NCBI GenBank assembly: GCA_041740675.1
Contig: JBGSLN010000010.1
Span: 1-7,523, forward strand
Length of the DNA: 7,523 nucleotides
Reading direction: 5' to 3'
Source: JBGSLN01 sp041740675
GTDB taxonomy: Bacteria; Pseudomonadota; Gammaproteobacteria; JBGSLN01
The notes under the pieces were generated by a model. That model made no database searches. It was not told the DNA's origin and saw only the letters and a program-made list of their open reading frames with translations. Made by a program: the position numbers and the translations under genes. Below, piece by piece: positions 1 through 6,092 of this stretch. Position 1 is the stretch's first letter. The number at the start of each line of letters is the position of its first letter.

Positions 1-42
1 AACATATAAACTACGCTTTTTTCGTCACTTTTTCGTTCAATC

Positions 43-71
43 TTGGCCATAGCTGGACGTTCACATAAATT
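43..71 (+). promoter_or_regulatory. possible promoter for obg
   Basis: TTGGCC at 43-48 and TAAATT at 66-71 are separated by 17 bp and resemble -35 and -10 boxes, each matching the sigma70 consensus at four of six positions. Transcription would start near 78, leaving a leader of about 26 nt before obg. In many gammaproteobacteria obg is co-transcribed with rplU and rpmA, so a dedicated promoter is not required. No recognisable end of rpmA is visible in the first 103 bases. Weak call. Confidence 0.2.
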
Positions 72-103
72 CAAACCCCAAAAAAGCGAAATGTGAAGAG
101 TAT

Positions 104-1105
104 ATGAGATTCGTTGACGAAGTAAAAATTAGAGTTGAGGCAGGCAAGGGCGGTGATGGCTGTTTGAGTTTCCGACGTGAGAAATATATAGAAAAAGGCG
201 GTCCTAACGGCGGTGACGGGGGTGATGGAGGCAGTATTTTTTTAAGCACTGATCCTAATCTCAATACACTTGTAGATTTTCGTTATAAACGAATTCATAA
301 GGCACAGATTGGAAGGTCAGGGGGCGGAAATTTATGCACGGGTCTTTCAGGCGAAGATTTAATTTTGAAAGTACCTGTAGGCACTGTTGTTTATGATGAT
401 GACACTGATGAACTTATTGCTGATTTAAATGAACCTGATCAAATACAAAAAGTGGCACAAGGAGGATTTCATGGTTTAGGCAATGCGCGTTTTAAAAGTA
501 GTATCAATCAAGCGCCACGTAAAACTACTAAAGGCAGCGAAGGAGAAATTCGTAATTTGCGTTTAGAATTGAAGTTATTAGCCGATGTGGGTTTATTAGG
601 ATTACCGAATGCAGGTAAATCAACATTTATTCGAGCTGTTTCTGCTGCAAAGCCTAAAGTAGCCGATTATCCTTTCACGACGATGTATCCAAATTTAGGA
701 GTGGTAGCTCCAGTTCCTTTTCGCAGTTTTGTGATTGCAGATATCCCTGGATTAATTGAAGGAGCAGCGGAAGGCGCGGGCTTGGGTACGCGATTTTTAA
801 AGCATTTAACTCGTACTAAATTATTATTGCATTTGGTTGATCTTGCGCCGTTAGATGAATCTGATCCTTATGACTCGATTAAAACCATTCTGAGTGAATT
901 AAAAAAATTTAGCAAAGAACTTTATGCGAAAGAACGTTGGCTTGTGTTCAATAAAGTTGATTTATTACCAGCAGAAGAAATCGAGAAGCGCATTCAGAAT
1001 ATTGTCAAAAAGCTTAAATGGAAAGGGCCTGTGTATCAAGTTTCAGCGATTAAACAGCAGGGCACCCAACAATTATGCTTTGATCTATTAGATAAAATCA
1101 TATAA
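104..1105 (+). CDS. obg: Obg/CgtA family ribosome-assembly GTPase
   Basis: Essential GTPase that binds the 50S ribosomal subunit, acts in late large-subunit assembly, and is linked in the family to the stringent response. The 333-residue protein has the glycine-rich Obg fold at about 1-158, including FRREKYIEKGGPNGGDGGDGG near 23-43. The GTPase domain follows: Walker A/G1 GLPNAGKST (166-174), switch I YPFTTMYPNLG (189-199), G3 DIPGLIEGA (213-221), G4 NKVD (283-286) and G5 SAI (314-316). It stops soon after G5, so it lacks the acidic C-terminal tail that makes E. coli ObgE about 390 residues; short forms are common. The start ATG follows a purine-rich GAAGAG at 95-100 and gives the conserved opening MRFVDEVKI. 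It converges with the wrbA-like gene, whose stop lies 27 bp downstream. All key motifs are intact. Confidence 0.97.
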   Translation: MRFVDEVKIRVEAGKGGDGCLSFRREKYIEKGGPNGGDGGDGGSIFLSTDPNLNTLVDFRYKRIHKAQIGRSGGGNLCTGLSGEDLILKVPVGTVVYDDDTDELIADLNEPDQIQKVAQGGFHGLGNARFKSSINQAPRKTTKGSEGEIRNLRLELKLLADVGLLGLPNAGKSTFIRAVSAAKPKVADYPFTTMYPNLGVVAPVPFRSFVIADIPGLIEGAAEGAGLGTRFLKHLTRTKLLLHLVDLAPLDESDPYDSIKTILSELKKFSKELYAKERWLVFNKVDLLPAEEIEKRIQNIVKKLKWKGPVYQVSAIKQQGTQQLCFDLLDKII

Positions 1106-1132
1106 ATCCAGCGCTAGATGAAATAATTATAA

Positions 1133-1720
1133 TTACAACTTAATAGTTATCTCTGCCACACGTTTACCAAGAGCTTTACATAATCTTTTTTCTTCATCAG
1201 AAATTGGATTTTTGCTTTCGAGTCCTGCAAGATGACTGGCTCCATAGGGAGTACCGCCCGTTGTGGTATGGAGCAGATCGGCTTCAGAATAGGGCAAACC
1301 AACCAATAACATTCCATGATGTATCAATGGAAACATCATGGATACTAGCGTTGTTTCTTGGCCACCATGTAAACTTGCAGTTGAAGTAAACACCGCAGCT
1401 GGTTTGTTAATCATCGTACCGGAAAGCCACAGAGCACTGGTGCTATCTAAAAAATATTTTAATGGTGCCGCCATGTTACCAAATCGAGTTGGGCTCCCAA
1501 GAATAAGAGCATTACAATTTTTTAAATCATCTAAAGTGGCATAGGGAGCACCATTATCAGGCACAAGTGTATCAGTGGCTTCGCACACAGTCGAAACTTT
1601 AGGCACAGTGCGCAAAACTGCTTCAGTACCCGCAATTTCTTCCACACCACGAGCAACTAATTGAGCCATTTCTTTCGTCGCGCCGTAGAGACTATAATAT
1701 AATATTAATATTTGTTTCAT
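1133..1720 (-). CDS. wrbA: WrbA-type NAD(P)H:quinone oxidoreductase (flavodoxin fold)
   Basis: Cytoplasmic FMN enzyme of the WrbA family, which reduces quinones by two electrons with NAD(P)H and is thought to protect against quinone redox stress. The 195-residue protein begins MKQILILYYSLYGAT; this is the first beta strand and the FMN phosphate-binding loop (S10, G13, T15). Other family motifs are SPTRFGNMAAPLKYFLD (76-92), the FMN-ring loop TSTASLHGGQETT (112-124) and GGTPYGAS (155-162). Length matches the family (about 198). The ATG is supported by a Shine-Dalgarno AAGGA (1728-1732 on the opposite strand) 7 nt upstream. It is transcribed away from the YihY gene, from a promoter inside a large inverted repeat at 1746-1824. 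Assignment to WrbA rather than another flavodoxin-like quinone reductase rests on the GGTPYGAS and SPTRFGNM motifs. Confidence 0.93.
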   Translation of the reverse strand: MKQILILYYSLYGATKEMAQLVARGVEEIAGTEAVLRTVPKVSTVCEATDTLVPDNGAPYATLDDLKNCNALILGSPTRFGNMAAPLKYFLDSTSALWLSGTMINKPAAVFTSTASLHGGQETTLVSMMFPLIHHGMLLVGLPYSEADLLHTTTGGTPYGASHLAGLESKNPISDEEKRLCKALGKRVAEITIKL

Positions 1721-1744
1721 GATTTGTTCCTTAGTCCTATAATA

Positions 1745-1773
1745 GTTATAACAAGCTTATCTTCGTTTATCAA
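1745..1773 (-). promoter_or_regulatory. promoter of the wrbA-like gene
   Basis: Reading the minus strand, TTGATA (1773-1768) and TATAAC (1750-1745) are separated by exactly 17 bp. Initiation would fall near 1738, about 18 nt before the wrbA ATG and just upstream of its AAGGA ribosome binding site. The -35 box and the spacer are identical to those of the divergent promoter at 1797-1825, because both lie in the arms of a perfect inverted repeat. Confidence 0.65.
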
Positions 1774-1824
1774 GAGTATCATATAAAAAGATAACCTTGA
1801 TAAACGAAGATAAGCTTGTTATAA
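1746..1824. repeat. perfect 29-bp inverted repeat between divergent genes
   Basis: Bases 1746-1774 are the exact reverse complement of 1796-1824 (29 of 29 by eye), with a 21-nt AT-rich centre at 1775-1795. The centre can add four more pairs (1777-1780 with 1790-1793). Each arm carries an outward-facing -35 box, a 17-bp spacer and five bases of a -10 box, so the element is a mirrored promoter pair with -35 boxes 23 bp apart. Predicted start sites fall outside the repeat, so neither mRNA would contain the hairpin, and any role is more likely at the DNA level (operator or cruciform). Each spacer holds an AAGCTT palindrome. It does not look like a terminator, because it separates two gene starts and has no U tract. 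Confidence 0.95.
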
Positions 1825-1825
1825 A
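1797..1825 (+). promoter_or_regulatory. promoter of the YihY-family gene
   Basis: TTGATA (1797-1802) and TATAAA (1820-1825) are separated by 17 bp. Initiation near 1832 would give a leader of about 20 nt before the ATG at 1853. It is the mirror copy of the wrbA promoter, which suggests the two genes share polymerase recognition and any regulator bound to the arms. Confidence 0.65.
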
Positions 1826-1852
1826 TGAGTTCATTTCATTAATAATAATAAT

Positions 1853-3055
1853 ATGAAAATAGAATTCCTACAGACAATAGGTCGATTTTTTTATATTTTG
1901 TATCAACGGTTTGTTGATGAGGGCTGTACTTATCGAGCTGCGGCATTGACCTATACAACACTGCTATCATTAGTGCCGTTGATGACGGTTAGCTTTGCAA
2001 TTTTTTCAGCATTTCCAGTATTTAGCCATATTTCTAATCAAATTCAAAATTTTATTTTTTCACATTTTGTTGCGGCTTCAGGTGAAATTGTGCAGCAATA
2101 TATTGAAAGATTTGTTTTGCAAACAAAAAATCTCTCAGCTATTGGCTCAGCCTTTTTAGTAGCGACTGCCATTTTAATGATGTTCAACATGGAGCAAGCA
2201 TTTAATGCAATTTGGAAAGTTTCATCAAGACGCAAGGGCATTTCCACATTTCTATTATATTGGGCTGTCTTGACTTTATCACCCGTGTTAATTGGACTAA
2301 GTATCATTATTAGTTCTTATTTGACACGAGTAGCAATTATATCTTCTACTGCAAATACTCTTGGTTTTATTACTGCCTTGCCATTTTTATTAAATTTATT
2401 ATTTTTTACATTGATTTATGTATTAGTGCCTAACTGTTATGTACCACTAAAAAATGGATTTATCGGTGCCTTTGTAGCAACAATTTTATTTACCGTTGCA
2501 AAATGGGGATTTACTTATTATGTGATACATTTCCCAACTTATATATTATTGTATGGCGCGTTAGCAACTATACCATTATTTTTAGTTTGGCTTTATGTTA
2601 TGTGGATGATTATTTTATTCGGAGTGATTATCAGTCATATTTTAACGAATGGTTATCACTTCCGTTCTGTTAAAAAAATGGATGGATTTACTCATGCATT
2701 TCTTTGGACAGGCTATTTTTGGGAAGCTTTACGCAATGGAGTTGATTTATCGATACAGCAATTGATTAATATGGATTCATGTAATTATGAAGTTGATCCT
2801 GTAAAGCAAATTCAATCAATGTTACAAAATAAATTAATTTGTGAAACTAAATCTGGCCGATTTATTTTGTCACAAGAATTAAGTAGTCTGACTTTAGTAG
2901 AATTTGCTAATTTTTTACCTTGGCGTTATCCGACGAATAGTGAAATTTCTCAATGGCAAGGAAAATGGATGGAAGCATTAAAATTACTTTTAATTGAAGA
3001 AAATAAGTTTTCTGATGGTTTTAAACAAAAAAAAATGGCAGAATTATTTTCTTAA
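1853..3055 (+). CDS. YihY/BrkB-family inner membrane protein
   Basis: Multi-pass inner membrane protein of the YihY/virulence factor BrkB family, once mislabelled ribonuclease BN; its molecular role is unsettled. The 400-residue protein has the family N-terminus, with a juxtamembrane helix followed by YRAAALTYTTLLSLVPL (27-43). Hydrophobic segments lie at about 31-55, 95-115, 134-156, 170-193, 203-226 and 232-262. After about residue 270 comes a soluble tail of some 130 residues containing VDPVKQIQSMLQNKLI (315-329), resembling the C-terminal domain of the longer UPF0761 members; E. coli YihY has only about 290 residues. No convincing Shine-Dalgarno precedes the ATG; the leader is AT-rich with an AAT repeat, so translation may be weak. 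No other in-frame start fits the promoter better. The final bases overlap a possible remnant on the opposite strand. Confidence 0.9.
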   Translation: MKIEFLQTIGRFFYILYQRFVDEGCTYRAAALTYTTLLSLVPLMTVSFAIFSAFPVFSHISNQIQNFIFSHFVAASGEIVQQYIERFVLQTKNLSAIGSAFLVATAILMMFNMEQAFNAIWKVSSRRKGISTFLLYWAVLTLSPVLIGLSIIISSYLTRVAIISSTANTLGFITALPFLLNLLFFTLIYVLVPNCYVPLKNGFIGAFVATILFTVAKWGFTYYVIHFPTYILLYGALATIPLFLVWLYVMWMIILFGVIISHILTNGYHFRSVKKMDGFTHAFLWTGYFWEALRNGVDLSIQQLINMDSCNYEVDPVKQIQSMLQNKLICETKSGRFILSQELSSLTLVEFANFLPWRYPTNSEISQWQGKWMEALKLLLIEENKFSDGFKQKKMAELFS

Positions 3056-3142
3056 CAAGAATAAATATTTAGCTGCTATCTCAAATTCTAATTCTGGAAC
3101 ATCACGATAGATTGTAATTTTTGGAACATCGATTTTATCTTT
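3044..3142 (-). pseudogene. possible 3' remnant of a lost gene
   Basis: On the minus strand an open stretch of 32 codons runs to a TAA at 3046-3044, overlapping the last codons of the YihY gene. It reads like a normal protein end: VPKITIYRDVPELEFEIAAK (6-25), then a hydrophobic YLFLLRK tail. It has no ATG, GTG or TTG in a suitable place, and the bases before it are AT-rich with many stops, so it would be the 3' stub of a decayed gene. The 9-bp repeat TGGAACATC at 3095-3103 and 3122-3130 produces two DVP tripeptides nine codons apart. I do not recognise the family. It may simply be chance in AT-rich DNA; the rest of the gap to 3274 shows no gene. Confidence 0.3.
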
Positions 3143-3274
3143 TTAATTAATGATAATTAAACTAGTATTTTTATTCTTATGCTTCAATAATTATTTCTCT
3201 GAACTCTAATTGTCACATTTCTGTCATTTTTGGGGTGTATCATGAGCCTATCAAAAGTTCTATAGGTGATGCAT

Positions 3275-4366
3275 ATGAAATCATTTTTCCAGAATAATGG
3301 TAAAAAAGTATTAATAGCAGGGCAAAAGAGTGCTCAGTGGGTAACAGCCACATTTAAAGCAATGAATATGGCCTTTGTTCTTTTTAGTATTATTATGACC
3401 TTGGTTACAATGCTGCTCAATCTCATCCAAAAAAATGATACCGATAGTTCAAAAAATATTTCTAATGAAGAATGTGAAAGCTATGTTCCATCCTTACATT
3501 TACTTATTGTATCTTCAGGGATGGTAGCAATTACAGGCTTATTATTACTTGCAACTAAGCAACAGCAAACGAATTTTAAGAAAGCTTCTAAAGTCATTAT
3601 GGATATTGAAAGTGATAATACAACAATCAATGAACAATATCCCCTTGTGTCTGGTAAGAGAAATGAAGAGACTTGTAAATCAATACCATTGCAAACTATA
3701 AGAGTTTTGGGAAATATTGTTTTTTGTGCAGCTGATGCAACACTTAATGCGCACCCTTATGCATCTTTGACAGGCTCTCCTTTTATTGATTGGCCTATAG
3801 CAGGTGTTTGTTTCATTTTTTTATTAAACCAAGATATTCGATATAGCCGTGAATTAAATGAATTACCAAGCTGGAAAATTCATGATTCTGTTCCTGGAAA
3901 GGGAGTTGATTTTTTGGGTACTTTAACAAGAGTAGGCGCTGCAAAAATTTCTCTGTGGCGGTTAATCGATGCGCATGGATTTTCAACAGCTGTGGATATT
4001 TTTCTTAAAACATTAGGTGTAATTGAACCTTCGCTCATTTTAAGTAAATGGTCGAACTACCAAGCAACGTCATCAGTAGAAAAAAGTAAAATCACTGTAG
4101 GAAGAGCTTTTTTGGCAATTTGGATAGACCTTGCTTATGCTTTACAAGATGGCGCACTCTATGCTTTTGGCGGGCAGCAGTCGGCAATATTCAATAAAGA
4201 AGTATATCGATGCGAAGAAATTAGCGCTCTAATCACAGCAGGAGGTTATGCCTTAGCAGAAGCAATTGCTTATGGCCCTAAATACCTTGAGTTAGCCCAA
4301 AGTAAATTTAAGTTTCCTTGCCGCAATAACGATGTAAGTACAGTTATCCCTAGTTTCATTAAGTGA
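3275..4366 (+). CDS. unrecognised multi-pass membrane protein
   Basis: I do not recognise this 363-residue protein. An AGGTG at 3264-3268 lies 6 nt before the ATG at 3275, so I prefer that start over GTG 3266 or ATG 3269. It opens with a basic amphipathic stretch (MKSFFQNNGKKVLIAGQK), then two clear hydrophobic segments at about 31-51 and 74-94. The linker between them is polar (QKNDTDSSKNISNEEC). A polar region at 97-137 is followed by weaker hydrophobic stretches at about 142-156, 172-185, 276-298 and 314-335. Aromatic and glycine motifs such as WPIAGVCFIFLL and DGALYAFGG sit in the second half. Base use resembles the neighbours and the frame is intact, so it appears to be a live gene. No catalytic motif, signal peptide cleavage site or transport signature is visible. 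It stands alone, converging with the FNR gene. Confidence 0.85.
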   Translation: MKSFFQNNGKKVLIAGQKSAQWVTATFKAMNMAFVLFSIIMTLVTMLLNLIQKNDTDSSKNISNEECESYVPSLHLLIVSSGMVAITGLLLLATKQQQTNFKKASKVIMDIESDNTTINEQYPLVSGKRNEETCKSIPLQTIRVLGNIVFCAADATLNAHPYASLTGSPFIDWPIAGVCFIFLLNQDIRYSRELNELPSWKIHDSVPGKGVDFLGTLTRVGAAKISLWRLIDAHGFSTAVDIFLKTLGVIEPSLILSKWSNYQATSSVEKSKITVGRAFLAIWIDLAYALQDGALYAFGGQQSAIFNKEVYRCEEISALITAGGYALAEAIAYGPKYLELAQSKFKFPCRNNDVSTVIPSFIK

Positions 4367-4372
4367 CAAAGT

Positions 4373-4410
4373 TTCGAATATTAATTTATATCATATATTA
4401 ATTATACGAA
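4373..4410. terminator. weak AT-rich hairpin between convergent genes
   Basis: Bases 4373-4385 can pair imperfectly with 4397-4410: TTCG with CGAA at the base, then mostly A-T pairs with one mismatch and one bulge. It fills most of the 47-bp gap between the stops of the unknown membrane protein (+) and the FNR gene (-), the expected place for a shared bidirectional terminator. The stem is AT-rich with no G+C core or long U tract, so strong intrinsic termination is doubtful. Confidence 0.3.
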
Positions 4411-4413
4411 TAA

Positions 4414-5154
4414 CTAACGCTTTGGAGAAATATATTTTTCACGACGAATATCAGCAGTATTAAATCCTTGATCAACTAGAAGAGTAAATGCGGCATCGAT
4501 CATTTGAGGATTGCCACAAAGATAAATAATATCTTCGTTAGGTCTAAGATCTAATATTGGAAAAAAACTTTGAACATAGCCATGATGTTCATAATTGCTA
4601 TTAGGCTTTGGTTCTTCTCGACTGTAAAACGCATGAAATTTAAATCTTGGATGGTCTTTTGCAAACTCTAAAAAATCTTCTGCATAAAGTAAATCTTGTG
4701 TTTTTTGCACGCCCTGTAAAACTACAACTTCCAAATCATTTTGTTTAGCCATGTATTGGTTTAAAACTGGTAACATCGAACGATAAGGAGTAATGCCTGT
4801 GCCTGTTGCAACTAAAATGTAGCGCTTTGGCGATTCCTCTTTTAAAATTAATCGGCCAAAGGGTCCTGTTGTTTGTACACTATCACCTGGATTTAAGGCA
4901 AATAAAAATTCTGTGCCTGGGCCGCCTGGAAAAGGTGAAACCGTGATTTCAATCACTTCTGTTTTTGTTGCAATGCTAGCAATACTATAACTTCTATTAT
5001 AGGGCTTTCCAGCTACTTCAAAATGAAATGTAATAAATTGCCCAGGAACGTAACCGAGCTTGCTACCATCTTTTTTGGAAAATTCCATATGACGAACAGT
5101 AGGTGTAATCATTTTGAAGGATTCTAATACTAAATCAAACGCTTCCCGAACCAT
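4414..5154 (-). CDS. ferredoxin/flavodoxin-NADP(+) reductase family protein
   Basis: FAD enzyme that moves electrons between NAD(P)H and a ferredoxin, flavodoxin or similar partner in the cytoplasm. The 246-residue protein has the FNR layout. The FAD-binding barrel has RSYSIAS (54-60) contacting the flavin and GGPGTEFLFAL (77-87). The nucleotide-binding domain has ATGTGITPYRSML (116-128) and CGNPQMID (213-220). Length fits bacterial Fpr-type enzymes (about 250). It ends KYISPKR; E. coli Fpr ends in an aromatic residue, so the flavin-facing C-terminus differs. The first ATG is kept because the barrel needs the N-terminal strand, although no clear Shine-Dalgarno precedes it. A TATAAT lies about 48 bp upstream. 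It is not next to a ferredoxin or flavodoxin gene, so the redox partner is unknown. An oxygenase reductase component is a less likely alternative. Confidence 0.9.
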   Translation of the reverse strand: MVREAFDLVLESFKMITPTVRHMEFSKKDGSKLGYVPGQFITFHFEVAGKPYNRSYSIASIATKTEVIEITVSPFPGGPGTEFLFALNPGDSVQTTGPFGRLILKEESPKRYILVATGTGITPYRSMLPVLNQYMAKQNDLEVVVLQGVQKTQDLLYAEDFLEFAKDHPRFKFHAFYSREEPKPNSNYEHHGYVQSFFPILDLRPNEDIIYLCGNPQMIDAAFTLLVDQGFNTADIRREKYISPKR

Positions 5155-5201
5155 AAATTTGCTATTAATAAGTTGTGACTTTAAACAAGTGTAACAGAAT
5201 C

Positions 5202-5207
5202 ATTATA
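5202..5207 (-). promoter_or_regulatory. -10 box of a possible FNR-gene promoter
   Basis: The minus strand reads a perfect TATAAT here, which would start transcription near 5195, about 41 nt before the FNR-gene ATG. No good -35 box is seen at 16-18 bp, so this is either activator-dependent or chance. Confidence 0.3.
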
Positions 5208-5216
5208 GAAGTGAAA

Positions 5217-5339
5217 TTAAACTGCGGAGTTTTGATTTAATGAATGTTTGACTTGTTGAATAGTTTTTTTGAGAATTGGCCAATTTTTTTGATCATTAAC
5301 CGCTAAAAGCAATGAATTATGGTAAATATAGTAGAAATG
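5217..5339 (-). pseudogene. possible 3' remnant of a gene beside tRNA-Asn
   Basis: A 40-codon open stretch on the minus strand ends in TAA (5219-5217). It begins HFYYIYHNSLLLAV after an in-frame stop and continues NDQKNWPILKKTIQQVK (15-31), reading like a protein end with an amphipathic helix. There is no ATG; a TTG at codon 10 lacks a ribosome binding site. The FYYIYHNSLLLA segment recalls the C-terminal region of family 2 glycosyltransferases (typically YY..RN.LLL), but that is only a resemblance. It sits between the FNR gene and a tRNA, a common place for insertion and decay. Chance is possible. The rest of the 5155-5382 gap holds no other gene. Confidence 0.28.
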
Positions 5340-5382
5340 TTAACAAATCCAAATATTCAAAGATAAAAAGAGGGTATAAATT

Positions 5383-5458
5383 TGGCTCCCCGGGACGGAC
5401 TCGAACCGCCGACCCAGTGGTTAACAGCCACTTGCTCTACCGACTGAGCTACCGGGGA
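5383..5458 (-). tRNA. tRNA-Asn (anticodon GUU)
   Basis: A complete 76-nt tRNA gene with encoded CCA (complement of 5383-5385). On the minus strand the acceptor arms TCCCCGG and CCGGGGA pair over 7 bp. The D arm is GCTC/GAGC; the anticodon stem AGTGG/CCACT encloses loop CTGTTAA with anticodon GTT (5425-5423); the T arm contains TTCGAGT. This tRNA reads AAU and AAC codons and is one of the four normally carrying queuosine at position 34. It has its own promoter upstream. Downstream there is a short T tract (CTCTTTTT) but no obvious hairpin. Confidence 0.98.
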
Positions 5459-5469
5459 AAAGAATTGCA

Positions 5470-5498
5470 ATCATACTGTTTGAGTGACTAAAGATCAA
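5470..5498 (-). promoter_or_regulatory. promoter of tRNA-Asn
   Basis: On the minus strand TTGATC (5498-5493) and TATGAT (5475-5470) are separated by 17 bp. Transcription would start near 5463, about 5 nt before the mature tRNA 5' end, leaving a very short leader for RNase P. It lies between folE and the tRNA, so the tRNA need not depend on read-through from folE. Confidence 0.6.
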
Positions 5499-5543
5499 TA
5501 GGGTTTGTTGACATTTCTTATGATTTTTTAATAGCTAGAGGTC

Positions 5544-6083
5544 TTATTTTATCAAGCTTAAAAACTCAGCGCGACTTTTTGGATTATCTTTAAGAACTCC
5601 CATCATTTTAGATGTGGTCATGGTCGAGCTTTGTTTTTCAACACCGCGCATCATCATACATAGATGTTTAGCTTCAATAATCACGCCAACACCTCTTGCT
5701 TGTGTAATATCCATAATACAAGCAGCGATTTGATGAGTTAAGTTCTCTTGAATTTGTAAACGACGAGCAAAATGATCAATGATCCGTGAAACTTTTGATA
5801 ATCCTAACACTTTGCCATTTGGAATATAAGCAACATGACAGTTTCCAAAAAAAGGCAATAAATGATGTTCGCACAAAGAGTAAAGCTCAATGTCTTTTAC
5901 GATGACCATTTCATCCATATCGCTCTCAAAAATGGCATCATTGACAAGCAGAGCTAAGTCTTCTTGATAACCTTTGGTTAAGAATTGTAGTGCTTTTGCA
6001 GCACGTTTTGGCGTATCAATTAAACCCTCACGATTTACATCTTCACCAATGGCTGCAATGATATTTTTAAAATTTTTATCCAT
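5544..6083 (-). CDS. folE: GTP cyclohydrolase I (FolE, type IA)
   Basis: Converts GTP to 7,8-dihydroneopterin triphosphate and formate, the first step of folate synthesis and, in many bacteria, of queuosine precursor synthesis. The 179-residue protein has the zinc and substrate motifs: ELYSLCEHHLLPFFG (66-80) with C71 and H74, GLSKVSRIIDHFARRLQIQE (94-113), and the third zinc ligand C142 in KHLCMMMRGVEKQSS (139-153). EGLIDTPKRAAKA near 19-31 is the family N-terminal signature. It lacks the longer N-terminal extension of E. coli FolE (222 residues), which is common. It lies 9 bp after the HIT gene. Its Shine-Dalgarno AAAGG (complement of 6090-6094) overlaps the HIT stop codon and sits 6 nt before the ATG, so the two genes are very likely co-transcribed and perhaps translationally coupled. 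Confidence 0.97.
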   Translation of the reverse strand: MDKNFKNIIAAIGEDVNREGLIDTPKRAAKALQFLTKGYQEDLALLVNDAIFESDMDEMVIVKDIELYSLCEHHLLPFFGNCHVAYIPNGKVLGLSKVSRIIDHFARRLQIQENLTHQIAACIMDITQARGVGVIIEAKHLCMMMRGVEKQSSTMTTSKMMGVLKDNPKSRAEFLSLIK

Positions 6084-6092
6084 AAGTTGCCT

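Noticed and set aside
1..50. Minus-strand open frame starting at ATG 50 and running off the left edge (MAKIERKSDEKSVVYM)
   Set aside because: Only 16 codons are visible, there is no ribosome binding site, and I do not recognise the sequence. It could be a divergent gene start, but the window gives too little to call it.
61..264. Minus-strand open frame opposite the start of obg
   Set aside because: It is proline- and serine-rich, as expected from the antisense of the glycine-rich Obg domain, and obg is unmistakable.
1106..1132. Terminator between the convergent obg and wrbA-like genes
   Set aside because: Only small palindromes (AGCGCT, AATTATAATT) are present, with no usable stem-loop plus T tract.
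1204..1544. Plus-strand open frames within the wrbA-like gene
   Set aside because: Both are antisense to a well-conserved flavoprotein and show no family motif or ribosome binding site.
2044..2307. Minus-strand open frame inside the YihY-family gene
   Set aside because: Antisense shadow of a membrane protein gene, with no independent evidence of coding.
5274..5285. AATTGGCCAATT palindrome followed by a T run, considered as a terminator
   Set aside because: The palindrome has no loop, so only a very short stem could form, and no plus-strand gene lies upstream. It also sits inside the possible remnant frame.
5508..5513. Plus-strand TTGACA, a perfect -35 box
   Set aside because: No -10 box follows at 16-18 bp and the downstream plus strand holds no gene, only the antisense of folE.
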